This document shows positions 1 to 8,413 of a DNA stretch of 12,893 nucleotides, piece after piece (positions within the stretch are counted from its first letter, which is position 1; the number at the start of each line of letters is the position of its first letter). The stretch covers positions 1 through 12,893 of the forward strand of contig CAMLNE010000085.1 of the NCBI GenBank assembly GCA_946481265.1, read 5' to 3'. The position numbers were made by a program, and so were the translations under genes. Source of the stretch: an uncultured Panacagrimonas sp. GTDB taxonomy: Bacteria; Pseudomonadota; Gammaproteobacteria; Nevskiales; Nevskiaceae. The notes beneath the pieces are model-generated. The model searched no databases and was not told the origin of the DNA. It saw only the letters and a list, made by a program, of their open reading frames with translations.

Positions 1-1
1 G

Positions 2-730
2 CCGCTGGTGCTGGTCAGCGGCCTGGCCGACGACCACACTTCGTGGGGCGGGGTGCTGCCGCAGCTGGAGCGGGACTACCACTGCATCAGCTTCGACAAC
101 CGCGGGATCGGCCACAGCCCGATCAGCGAGGGCCCGTACACGATCGCGGGACTTGCGCAGGATGCGCAGGCGATCGTGGCGGCCCTTGGCCTCGAGCGCG
201 TGACGGCGGTCGGTTCCTCGATGGGCGGCGCCATCTGCCAGGAATGGGCGCTGGCCGAGCCGGCGACCGTGACGCGCCTGGTGCTGTCGAACACCTACGC
301 GCGATGCGATCCCTGGCTGGACCTGGTGCTCGATCACTGGATCGGGCTGGCGCGGCGACGCGCGGAGTCGGACATCCTGCAGCTGCTGCGCTACTTCTGC
401 TTCTCGCCGGACTACGTCGCCGCCAATCCCGAGGTGATCCGGAGCTTCATGGATGCACCGGTCCCGGATCTCGACGGCTTCGTGGCGCAGGCGCAGGCCT
501 GTCGCGGGCACGACGCCGAGGCCCGGCTCGCGCGGCTCGAGGCGCCAACGCTGCTGATCGGCGGATCCGAGGACATCCTGACCCGGCCGGAGATGACCCG
601 GCGCATCGCCGCCGGCATGCCGCGCGCGCAGGTGGAATGGCTCAAGACCGGGCACATGACGTTCTGGGAACAGCCCGAGGCCTGGGCACAGCGGGTCCTC
701 ACCTTCCTCGGCGCCACCGGCCCGGCGTAG
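2..730 (+). CDS. alpha/beta hydrolase, 5'-truncated by window edge
   Basis: Reading frame 2 is open from the first base, so the start lies outside the window. The first codons already encode the strand before the oxyanion-hole loop (PLVLVSGLADDHTSW), so only about 20 residues are probably missing. Counting the codon at 8 as residue 1, the nucleophile elbow is G69-S-S71-M-G (Ser71 at 218-220), the likely acid is Asp189 in GGSEDILTRPE and the likely His is His216 in KTGHMTFWEQPEAW. This order and length fit the 3-oxoadipate enol-lactonase/esterase-like group of single-domain alpha/beta hydrolases. The substrate cannot be read from sequence. The TAG stop at 728-730 shares its G with the GTG start of eutB, so the two are almost certainly cotranscribed and translationally coupled. 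An ester or amide hydrolase releasing ethanolamine would suit this position, but that is only inference. No protocatechuate-pathway genes are visible to support the enol-lactonase role. Confidence 0.88.
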   Translation, partial: PLVLVSGLADDHTSWGGVLPQLERDYHCISFDNRGIGHSPISEGPYTIAGLAQDAQAIVAALGLERVTAVGSSMGGAICQEWALAEPATVTRLVLSNTYARCDPWLDLVLDHWIGLARRRAESDILQLLRYFCFSPDYVAANPEVIRSFMDAPVPDLDGFVAQAQACRGHDAEARLARLEAPTLLIGGSEDILTRPEMTRRIAAGMPRAQVEWLKTGHMTFWEQPEAWAQRVLTFLGATGPA

Positions 731-2127
731 TGGCCTACCGCGCCCGGGTCGGCGTTCGCGGCTATCGCTTCGGCAGCCTGCGCGAGCTGCTGGCCAAGGC
801 CTCGCCCGAGCGCTCCGGCGACCAGCTGGCGGGCATCGCCAGCGCCAGCGCCGAGGAGCGCATGGCCGCGCGCCTGGCCCTGGCGGAGACGCCGCTGACG
901 CGGTTCCTGGACGAATTGCTGATCCCCGCGCAAACCGACGAGGTCACCCGCCTGATCTGCGATCGCTTCGATCGCGATGCCTTCGCGCCGGTGAGCAGCC
1001 TGAGCGTCGGCGCCCTGCGCGACTGGCTGCTGTCCGATGCGGTCGACGGCGCCGTGCTCGCGGCGCTCGCGCCGGGCCTGATGCCCGAGATGCTCGCCGC
1101 GGTCAGCAAGCTGATGCGCAACCAGGACCTGGTGCTGGCCGCGCGCAAGGTGCGCGTGGTGACGCGCTTTCGCAACACGCTGGGCGGCGCGGGCAGGCTC
1201 GCGGTGCGCCTGCAGCCGAACCATCCGACCGACGACGCGCGCGGCATCGCGGCCTCCATCCTCGACGGCCTGCTGCTCGGCTGCGGCGACGCCTGCATCG
1301 GCATCAACCCGGTCAGCGACGAACCGGCGCGGCTCGCCGACCTGTGGAGGATGCTCGACGAGCTGATCCGCCGCCTCGCCATTCCCACGCAGTCCTGCGT
1401 GCTCGCGCACGTCACCCGGCAGATCGCGGCGATCGAGGCGGGCCTGCCGCTGGACCTGGTATTCCAGTCGATCGGCGGCACGCAGGCGCTCAACACGAGT
1501 TTCGGCATCGACCTTGCGCTGTTGCGCGAGGCGCATGACGCCGGCCGATCGCTGCGGCGCGGGACGCTCGGCAACAACCTGATGTACTTCGAGACCGGGC
1601 AGGGCAGCGCGCTGTCCGCCGGGGCGCATCACGATGTCGACCAGCAGACGCTGGAAGCCCGCGCCTACGCGGTGGCGCGCGAGTTCGACCCGCTGCTGGT
1701 CAACAGCGTAGTGGGCTTCATCGGTCCGGAATACATCTATGACGGCAAGCAGATCCTGCGCGCGGCGCTGGAGGATCACTTCTGCGGCAAGCTGCTCGGC
1801 CTGCCGATGGGGGTGGACGTCTGCTACACCAACCACGCCGAGGCCGACCAGGACGACATGGACAACCTGCTCACCGTGCTCGGCGCCGCCGGCGTGAACT
1901 ACGTCATGGGCGTGCCCGGCGCCGATGACGTGATGCTCAACTACCAGTCCACCAGCTTCCACGACGCGCTCTACCTGCGTCGCGCCCTGGACCTGCGGCC
2001 GGCGCCCGAATTCGCGGCCTGGCTGCAGGCCCAGGGGATCGCCGATGCCAGCGGCACGCCGATCGGCGACGGACGCATCGCCGCGCTGCCGGACCTGCGG
2101 GCCTTCGTCGAGGCGCGCGCAGCGTGA
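730..2127 (+). CDS. eutB: ethanolamine ammonia-lyase large (heavy) subunit EutB
   Basis: This 465-residue protein is the catalytic barrel subunit of adenosylcobalamin-dependent ethanolamine ammonia-lyase, converting ethanolamine to acetaldehyde and ammonia. It is recognised by strings typical of the family, including LAKASPERSGDQLAG (22-36), IPTQSCVLAHVT (218-229), YFETGQGSALSAGA (286-299), VGFIGPEY (328-335), CYTNHAEADQ (365-374) and ADDVMLNYQSTSFHD (398-412). Residues matching the substrate-contacting set described for E. coli EutB are present: Arg160, Gln162, Asn193, Glu288 and Asp363. The E. coli protein is about 453 residues. The GTG at 730 is chosen because the SGD motif then falls at the same residue number as in E. 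coli and the start overlaps the upstream stop. The open frame continues further upstream, but only as a shadow of the hydrolase gene. No strong Shine-Dalgarno is seen, consistent with coupling. The stop overlaps the eutC start. Confidence 0.97.
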   Translation: MAYRARVGVRGYRFGSLRELLAKASPERSGDQLAGIASASAEERMAARLALAETPLTRFLDELLIPAQTDEVTRLICDRFDRDAFAPVSSLSVGALRDWLLSDAVDGAVLAALAPGLMPEMLAAVSKLMRNQDLVLAARKVRVVTRFRNTLGGAGRLAVRLQPNHPTDDARGIAASILDGLLLGCGDACIGINPVSDEPARLADLWRMLDELIRRLAIPTQSCVLAHVTRQIAAIEAGLPLDLVFQSIGGTQALNTSFGIDLALLREAHDAGRSLRRGTLGNNLMYFETGQGSALSAGAHHDVDQQTLEARAYAVAREFDPLLVNSVVGFIGPEYIYDGKQILRAALEDHFCGKLLGLPMGVDVCYTNHAEADQDDMDNLLTVLGAAGVNYVMGVPGADDVMLNYQSTSFHDALYLRRALDLRPAPEFAAWLQAQGIADASGTPIGDGRIAALPDLRAFVEARAA

Positions 2128-2951
2128 AGACGCCGCTGCCCGCGGTGCCTCCGGCGGCCGGTGCCGTGACCGAGGCCTCGGCGGCCTGGTCCGAGCTGTC
2201 CGCGCTGACGCCGGCAAGGATCGCGCTGGGCCGCAGCGGCGTGAGCCTGCCGACGCGCGAGGTGCTGTCCTTCGGGCTGGCGCACGCCAGGGCGCGCGAC
2301 GCCGTGCACGCGATGCTCGACGTGCCGCGGCTGCTGGCGGCGCTGCGTGGCGAGGGCTGGGAAGCGCTCGATGTGCGCAGTCGCGCGGACACGCGCAGCG
2401 CCTACCTCGCGCGGCCCGACTGGGGCCGCCGGCTGGACACGGATTCCGCCGGCCGGCTCGCGGCGCACGATCCCGGCACGGATGGATGCGACGTCGTCCT
2501 GGTGCTCGGCGACGGCCTGTCGGCGCTGGCGGTGGAGGCGCACGCGCTGCCCCTGCTGCGCCACCTGCGGCCGGCCCTGGCGGATCTGCGCGTGGCACCG
2601 CTGGTGGTCGCCACGCAGGCGCGGGTTGCCCTCGCCGACGAGGTCGGCGCGCTGCTGCGTGCGCGCCTGGCGATCTGCCTGATCGGCGAGCGGCCGGGAC
2701 TGTCGGCGCCGGACAGCCTGGGCATCTACCTGACGGCGGCGCCGCGCATCGGGCGCAACGACGCGCAGCGCGAGTGCATCTCGAACATCCACGCGGCAGG
2801 GCTCGGCTACCAGGCCGCCGCGGCGCAGCTGGCGACGCGGATGCGTGCGGCCCTGGCCAGCGGCAGCAGCGGCGTGGCGCGCGAGGCGAACCGCGACGCG
2901 CTGGGTTTTCCTCCGGGGCGGGATGCGCCGCAGGGGGACCGCCAGGATTGA
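2124..2951 (+). CDS. eutC: ethanolamine ammonia-lyase small (light) subunit EutC
   Basis: This 275-residue partner of EutB helps bind adenosylcobalamin in the ammonia-lyase complex. Family landmarks are SRADTRSAYLARPDWGRRLD (86-105), a block that also occurs in other EutC proteins, LVLGDGLSALAVEAHALPLL (126-145), LIGERPGLSAPDSLGIYLT (186-204), and APRIGRNDAQRECISNIHAA (206-225) followed by GLGYQAAAAQLATRM. E. coli EutC is about 295 residues; the shorter N-terminus here lacks most of the variable extension. The roughly 30 residues after the last helix (from about residue 245, rich in Gly, Asp and Arg) match nothing I recognise and are probably a disordered tail. The GTG start at 2124 overlaps the eutB stop by four bases (GTGA), a classic coupling arrangement that would keep the subunits near equal amounts. 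Confidence 0.96.
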   Translation: MKTPLPAVPPAAGAVTEASAAWSELSALTPARIALGRSGVSLPTREVLSFGLAHARARDAVHAMLDVPRLLAALRGEGWEALDVRSRADTRSAYLARPDWGRRLDTDSAGRLAAHDPGTDGCDVVLVLGDGLSALAVEAHALPLLRHLRPALADLRVAPLVVATQARVALADEVGALLRARLAICLIGERPGLSAPDSLGIYLTAAPRIGRNDAQRECISNIHAAGLGYQAAAAQLATRMRAALASGSSGVAREANRDALGFPPGRDAPQGDRQD

Positions 2952-3009
2952 AGGCGTGCCGACGCGCATCCATGCTGGTCCAGACACCCCTATCCGGCCG
3001 AGGACGACC

Positions 3010-3495
3010 ATGTCGAATTCACGTTTGGAAGATGAACTCGCGATCACGCGCACGATCCAGCTGGTGGCGCGTGCCTACGACCACAAGCGCCACCGCGAAC
3101 TGCTGCCCAAGGTTTTCGAGGAAAACGCCAAGCAGCACTATTTCCTGCTCGGCCAGTTCGTCGAGTTCTCATTGCCCGGCGGCGTCGAGGTGGCCAAGGG
3201 CTATCACGATCTCTGCTATGCCACGCAACATCTGGTGTCGCCGCCGGTGATCGAATTCGAGGGCGAGGACCGCGCGCGCACGACCAGCACGGTGCACGCG
3301 GTTCACGTGCAGATCCTGCAGGACGGCACGCGCGCGAACTGGATCCTGGGCGGCTACTACCACGACGTGCTGGTGCGTCACCCGCAGGGCTGGCGCATCC
3401 ACGAGCGCATCGCCCGCGGCACCTATGAGGAGGGCCGCTTCCACCCGGACGCACGTCGCTTCCCGACGCTGGCCGACTACGATCGCGTGCTGTAG
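3010..3495 (+). CDS. SnoaL-like / NTF2-fold domain protein
   Basis: This 161-residue protein looks like the SnoaL_4 branch of the NTF2-like fold. The N-terminal helix pair (LEDELAITRTIQLVARAYDH, 6-25) is followed by a strand-rich second half (STVHAVHVQIL, WILGGYYHDVLVRH, GWRIHERIARGTYEEGRF). Such proteins form a cone-shaped pocket and act as small dehydratases, isomerases or non-enzymatic binders; the activity here is unknown. His74 and the YHD near 117-119 line up roughly where family members keep pocket residues, but I would not call a catalytic dyad. The ATG at 3010 is preferred over upstream in-frame starts because GAGGA lies at 3000-3004 with five bases of spacing and the fold begins right after it. 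It lies 58 bases after eutC, in the same direction, so it may share the transcript. By eye, the first 80 codons use more A/T-ending codons than the neighbours. Confidence 0.85.
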   Translation: MSNSRLEDELAITRTIQLVARAYDHKRHRELLPKVFEENAKQHYFLLGQFVEFSLPGGVEVAKGYHDLCYATQHLVSPPVIEFEGEDRARTTSTVHAVHVQILQDGTRANWILGGYYHDVLVRHPQGWRIHERIARGTYEEGRFHPDARRFPTLADYDRVL

Positions 3496-3507
3496 CGATC
3501 GACTGCG

Positions 3508-3525
3508 GCAGGCGATCGCGCCTGC
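3508..3525. other. stem-loop 13 bases after the SnoaL-like gene
   Basis: GCAGGCG and CGCCTGC form a perfect seven-base-pair stem around the loop ATCG. It starts 13 bases after the stop codon at 3495 and lies in the 142-base gap between two converging genes, so a transcription-end role is likely. There is no T-tract on either side, so it is not a textbook intrinsic terminator. Confidence 0.5.
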
Positions 3526-3531
3526 TCCTGG

Positions 3532-3548
3532 CTGGCCTGCGCGGCCAG
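3532..3548. other. second stem-loop in the convergent gap
   Basis: CTGGCC and GGCCAG form a six-base-pair stem with loop TGCGC, seven bases after the previous hairpin. Together they make a tandem pair between the ends of converging genes. No T-tract follows. The remainder of the gap to 3637 is GC-rich and shows no coding potential I can support. Confidence 0.4.
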
Positions 3549-3637
3549 GGCTGTACGCGCAAGGCCTGCGCTGGCGGGCCTGCAAGGCGCTCGCACGCGC
3601 CCCGGTCCACGCGCGAAGCGAGGCGCGCCGCGCTCGC

Positions 3638-6574
3638 CTATGAATTGCGCAGGTCGAGTACCGGGGCGGATGGAGGGCCGCTGAGCATGTGGGTGAGCAC
3701 ATGGGTCAGGGTGCTCACGTCGTTGTCGAAACCGCCATGGGTGGGCGACTCGGTTTTCAGGGCCCGCCCGTCGGCGCCGGCCCGCGTGACGATCGGGTTG
3801 TCGTACAGGATCAGGCGCGGATGCCGGCCCGCCGCATCCAGCGGCCACTCGGCCTGCAGGCGATTGAGCGTGTCGAGCGTCGCGGCCAGGCCGTTCCATT
3901 GGCCGTTCAGGTGCGGATCGAAGCTGCGCGCCATGCCCAGCAGCGGCGTGCGCCGGTCCGGTTCCAGGGCGTTGGCAACCAGGAACAGCAGCGACTTGCC
4001 GTAGGCCGCGGTGACGGTGTCCGCCAGTTCGGCGCGATCGCTGAGCAGGTGCAGGTGCAGGCGGTCGAACCAGTGATCGTAGTGCTCGTTGGCAAAGGCC
4101 ACGGTGCAGGCGGGTGCGTACAGGTGGATGCTCGCCGGCTGCACATCCGGCCGGCCGCCGATGCGCTTGAGGAAATGGCCAAGCAGGATCGAGCCGGCCG
4201 AGTGCCCGACCAGGTGCAGTTCCAGCCGGGTCGGACAGAGCTTGACCAGGTCGTCCAGCGCCCCGGCCAGCAGGTCCAGGCCGTGGCGTTCCTGCGCGGC
4301 GCGCTGCGCGTTCTCCTTCATCTCGCTCCACAGCGCGCGCACCGGCCCGCGCGCGATGCCTTCCACCGCCGCGTCGCGCGCCTCGCGCAGCTTGTCGGCC
4401 AGGCCGCCGCCGGCGCGCGCCTCGCCGTCGCGGGCGAGCCGGTTCCAGCCGTCCTCCAGGATGTTGCGGTGGGTCTCGATGCCGCCGGTCTTCCAGCCCA
4501 GGAACAGCGGGTAGAGGCCGTTGCCGAGGAAGCAGGGCGCCATGGTCGCGGTCTTGCGCAGCGCATCCTCCACGCGGGTCAGACCGCCATGCGCGTAGAT
4601 CACCAGCCGCCAGGGCTGGCCGGCCGGCGTGTTGCGGCGGAACCACTCGGCCGGAAGATTGCCGGCCTGGCTGCCGAGCGTGCGTCGGCGTTCGTCGTCG
4701 CCGTAGAAACTGTCGACGCGGCCGTCGTTGCCCATCTCCACCGTATAGCGCCGCGCATCGAAGGCGCCGGCACCGGAGGTCGCACCCAGCGAGGTTCCAC
4801 CGCGGACGCGCAGGTTGACCTCGCGTGACAGCACGCCCGGCACGCCCAGCGCCAGCACCCAGGCGTCCATCGCGTTGGACAGCCAGTCGGCGTAGCGCAT
4901 GCGCACGAAGCCACCGGCGCCCCAGCCCGCGCCCCAGGAGTTCTGCAGGATGAAGCCCTCGCGGTCGAAGCCCACCAGGGCGAAGGCATGCGCACCGCCA
5001 TCGGCGGCGGACGGCCATTCCAGCGTGGGCAGCCGTGCCAGGCGAAACTGCGGACCGACGCGCCGTGCCGGCACACCGTGCCAGCCATCGTGCGTGCGGG
5101 CGGACGCGAACACCGCGCCGGCCTCGACGATCGCGGCCTGCACGTCGGCGATGACCTTGGGGTCGATGCGGTAGTAGACGCCCAGCGTGATCTCGCGCGC
5201 GTGCTCGTTCCAGTCGGACACCGGCTGCGTCGGGCGCTCGGGGTCGTAGGGCCAGTGCGTCTCGCGGCATACGCCGTTCTGGTGGAAGCCGCGGATCGCG
5301 CCGCGGCAGGAGGAGCCGTCGTAGTCCTCGCCCTCGTACTCGTCGTAGCGCCGCGCCATCTCGTAGAGCATGCGCGGGCTGACCGATTCGAAGCTGCGTG
5401 CCGGCGCGCCGCTCATGGCCCAACGCTGGAAATTCACCACGCAGGCCAGGCCGAATCCGGTGCACGAGCCTTCGCGCCCCTGGTCCAGAACCAGCCTGGC
5501 GCGCTTGACGTAATGCTCGAGGTGACGGGCGAGCACGGGTGCCGGCGGGTATTCGGCGGGCAGCGGGCTCACGCGCGGCTGGTAGGCGCGATCGCGCAGG
5601 TCCAGCGGATCGGGCTTGGCGTCGAGCCGTCGCCGCGTCGTCGGCGCAGCCGTGGCTCGCGATGCGGCGGCTGGCGGTGCAGCGGGCCTGGCGCGGCGCG
5701 AGGCGGTGCGGGACGTGCTGGCCGTGGCGGCCGCGTCCAGCGCGGCCAGGCCAAGTTGGTAGGCCTCGGTATAGCGATCCAGGCCGTGACTGCCGCCGTT
5801 GACCAGCCGGCGCGCGCTGCGCAGGTCGGGCGGCGTTTTGCGCAGTGCGGCCAGCGTCGGGTCGGCCCTGGCCGCGACGAAGCCCGCGAGCAGGCAGGCC
5901 GCCACCTCCGGCTGGTTGGCCAGCTCGAAGCGCTCCAGCAGGTCCACGCCCAGCGCCTCGCCGTAGCGCGCGTAGTTGTCGCGACCGGTGAGCTGGATGA
6001 AGCCGCGCCCACGGAAATGTTCGGCGTCGGCCAGGCTGCGGTTGCCCAGGCGCTTGCCGAGCCGGGTGAAGTACAGGTTGAACGCCGGCTCGCCGGGCTC
6101 GGTGTTGTATTTCGAACGGGCCTCGGAGATCGGGATGAAGCCCTCGGTCTCGGCGCGGACGGTGGCCAGGGCGGACAGCACGATCTCGCGCGGCAGCCTG
6201 CCGCGATTCGCTCCCGGCGATACCGCGCGCAGCGCTGCCAGCACATAGGGCAGGTAGCGTTCGATGTTGGAGCGGCGCGTGTGGGGAAACATCCGCTGCA
6301 CGACGCCGATGCCCAGGCCCTCGGGCAGGCTCGCCCAGTTGCGGTCCAGCCGCAGCATCGAGAGCGTGAGCGGACCGATCAGGCCATCGGCGACCAGGCC
6401 ATCGCGCGACTGCAGCTCGCGGATCGCCGCGACGCAGGGCGCGGTGTAGCCCGGTGCCGGATCGCTGCAGCCGGGAAACCGTGCGAGGTCGGCGCCGAGC
6501 GCGCGCCGGATCGCGGCCTTGACGGACTTCAGCGCCTCGCTGGCCGGCGCACCGGGCACGATGATGATGGCCAA
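3638..6574 (-). CDS. multidomain protein: peptidoglycan-binding, GH19 lysozyme-like, C1 papain-like peptidase, alpha/beta hydrolase
   Basis: This 978-residue protein has four modules. Residues 40-75 (CVAAIRELQSRDGLVADG) are a PG_binding_1-type repeat. Residues 100-280 resemble GH19/endolysin glycosidases: AETEGF, with Glu142 in the HETGGF position, Glu151 as possible second acid, and FRGRGFIQLTGRDNY (187-201). Residues 281-317 are a basic Ala/Pro/Thr/Arg linker. Residues 320-580 are a papain-like C1 peptidase: DQGREGSC gives Gln365 and Cys371, GGAHAFALVGFD gives His529, and LQNSWGAGWG gives Asn545, a complete catalytic set. Residues 640-978 are an alpha/beta hydrolase: IYAHGGL (659-665) as oxyanion loop, GHSAG (790-794, Ser792), possible Asp846 and likely His946 in SPTHGGFDND. 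No signal peptide or membrane segment is evident. The start is TTG, supported by AGGGAG six bases upstream. It is probably monocistronic, facing the SnoaL-like gene and lying 180 bases after murA. An envelope-lytic enzyme or antibacterial effector is plausible but unproven. Confidence 0.9.
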   Translation of the reverse strand: MAIIIVPGAPASEALKSVKAAIRRALGADLARFPGCSDPAPGYTAPCVAAIRELQSRDGLVADGLIGPLTLSMLRLDRNWASLPEGLGIGVVQRMFPHTRRSNIERYLPYVLAALRAVSPGANRGRLPREIVLSALATVRAETEGFIPISEARSKYNTEPGEPAFNLYFTRLGKRLGNRSLADAEHFRGRGFIQLTGRDNYARYGEALGVDLLERFELANQPEVAACLLAGFVAARADPTLAALRKTPPDLRSARRLVNGGSHGLDRYTEAYQLGLAALDAAATASTSRTASRRARPAAPPAAASRATAAPTTRRRLDAKPDPLDLRDRAYQPRVSPLPAEYPPAPVLARHLEHYVKRARLVLDQGREGSCTGFGLACVVNFQRWAMSGAPARSFESVSPRMLYEMARRYDEYEGEDYDGSSCRGAIRGFHQNGVCRETHWPYDPERPTQPVSDWNEHAREITLGVYYRIDPKVIADVQAAIVEAGAVFASARTHDGWHGVPARRVGPQFRLARLPTLEWPSAADGGAHAFALVGFDREGFILQNSWGAGWGAGGFVRMRYADWLSNAMDAWVLALGVPGVLSREVNLRVRGGTSLGATSGAGAFDARRYTVEMGNDGRVDSFYGDDERRRTLGSQAGNLPAEWFRRNTPAGQPWRLVIYAHGGLTRVEDALRKTATMAPCFLGNGLYPLFLGWKTGGIETHRNILEDGWNRLARDGEARAGGGLADKLREARDAAVEGIARGPVRALWSEMKENAQRAAQERHGLDLLAGALDDLVKLCPTRLELHLVGHSAGSILLGHFLKRIGGRPDVQPASIHLYAPACTVAFANEHYDHWFDRLHLHLLSDRAELADTVTAAYGKSLLFLVANALEPDRRTPLLGMARSFDPHLNGQWNGLAATLDTLNRLQAEWPLDAAGRHPRLILYDNPIVTRAGADGRALKTESPTHGGFDNDVSTLTHVLTHMLSGPPSAPVLDLRNS

Positions 6575-6580
6575 GGTTCT

Positions 6581-6586
6581 CTCCCT
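6581..6586 (-). promoter_or_regulatory. Shine-Dalgarno deciding the TTG start of the multidomain gene
   Basis: On the minus strand AGGGAG (within AAGGGAGAG) sits six bases before TTG 6574-6572. No ATG or GTG with comparable spacing is seen nearby, so this site is the main reason for accepting TTG. Confidence 0.7.
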
Positions 6587-6723
6587 TCCGTTGGCGGTGT
6601 GGAGCGAAGACTCCGCCGCGGCAGGTCGGTGGTCAACGGTTCTTCGCGCCGCAACGCACGGGAGGGGGCAGGGACGCCGGTGGCGTGCGGCGGTGCGGCC
6701 AGCAACGCCGGCAACGCCCGGGC

Positions 6724-6744
6724 GGCTGCGCGCCTTGCGCAGCC
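6724..6744. terminator. murA: stem-loop just after murA, possible terminator
   Basis: GGCTGCGC and GCGCAGCC form a perfect eight-base-pair stem around a five-base loop, beginning about ten bases beyond the murA stop in the direction of transcription. A competing pairing GCGCA-gcc-TGCGC overlaps it. No U-run follows on the minus strand, so Rho-independent termination is uncertain. The rest of the 6575-6754 gap shows only a TTGACC (minus strand, 6636-6631) without a convincing -10, so no promoter is called for the multidomain gene. Confidence 0.45.
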
Positions 6745-6754
6745 TGCGCCGGTA

Positions 6755-8099
<1,345 letters not shown>

Positions 8100-8115
8100 T
8101 GCAATTGGCGCGCGA

Positions 8116-8334
8116 TCAGGCAGCGCGCGTGGTCAGTCTCAGCGCGTGGATCTCGCGGCCCATCTTCTCGCCGAGGGTGGCGTAGACCATGCGGTGCTGC
8201 GCCACCGGGGTCTTGCCGGCGAAGTCGGCGCAGACGATCTCGGCCTCGAAATGTTGTCCGTCATCGCCCTGCACCTGGACCTGTGCGCCCGGCAGGCCGG
8301 CCTGGATCAGGGCCTGGATTTCGTCCTTGGTCAT
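8116..8334 (-). CDS. ibaG: BolA family protein IbaG
   Basis: This 72-residue protein is a BolA/IbaG family member. These proteins pair with monothiol glutaredoxin to bind or pass on [2Fe-2S] clusters and are linked to acid and envelope stress in E. coli. Visible landmarks are LPGAQVQVQGDDGQHFEAEIV (14-34, His28), Cys35, and HRMVYATLGEKMGREIHAL (47-65) with the conserved His63 of the family. The ATG at 8334 is chosen over an in-frame TTG at 8349: GGGAAG (8345-8340) lies five bases before the ATG, and MTKDEIQ fits the family N-terminus. A candidate promoter lies 24 bases upstream. murA follows in the same direction. The protein is slightly short at the C-terminus compared with E. coli IbaG (about 84 residues). 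Confidence 0.93.
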   Translation of the reverse strand: MTKDEIQALIQAGLPGAQVQVQGDDGQHFEAEIVCADFAGKTPVAQHRMVYATLGEKMGREIHALRLTTRAA

Positions 8335-8357
8335 CTGGTCTTCCCGCAAAGAGCGCG

Positions 8358-8384
8358 ATTGTAGCCCGCGGCCCCGATCGGCAA
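8358..8384 (-). promoter_or_regulatory. candidate sigma-70 promoter for ibaG-murA
   Basis: On the minus strand TTGCCG (8384-8379) and TACAAT (8363-8358) are separated by 15 bases, with the -10 in the context GGGCTACAATCGC. The ATG of ibaG is 23 bases beyond the -10, leaving room for the ribosome binding site. Spacing is shorter than the ideal 17, so the -35 is the weaker half. If real, ibaG-murA is transcribed independently of the upstream ABC genes. Confidence 0.5.
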
Positions 8385-8413
8385 GGGCGCCGCGCGCAGC
8401 CCGGTGCTCCTCT

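Noticed and set aside
43..729. N-terminal extension of eutB
   Set aside because: It overlaps the hydrolase in another frame and has a random Gly/Arg/Ala composition. The GTG at 730 aligns with the E. coli EutB start.
412..2973. Very long minus-strand open frame opposite eutBC
   Set aside because: It is antisense to clear EutB/EutC homologues. Its translation is Arg/Ala/Pro-rich with no domain, as expected for stop-poor frames in GC-rich DNA.
3496..3637. A short plus-strand ORF at 3425-3643 as a possible immunity gene
   Set aside because: Its first third overlaps the SnoaL-like gene in another frame, the composition is Arg/Ala-rich, and no ribosome binding site or membrane segment is seen.
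3477..5465. Minus-strand 662-codon frame inside the multidomain gene
   Set aside because: It is a frame-shifted shadow of the same DNA; the catalytic motifs lie only in the frame of 3638-6574.
6608..6636. TTGACC as a -35 for the multidomain gene
   Set aside because: The hexamer at 17-base spacing is GAGTCT, which is not a credible -10.
8335..8349. Upstream TTG start for ibaG
   Set aside because: The GGGAAG ribosome site would lie inside the extension, and the ATG at 8334 fits both spacing and family N-terminus.
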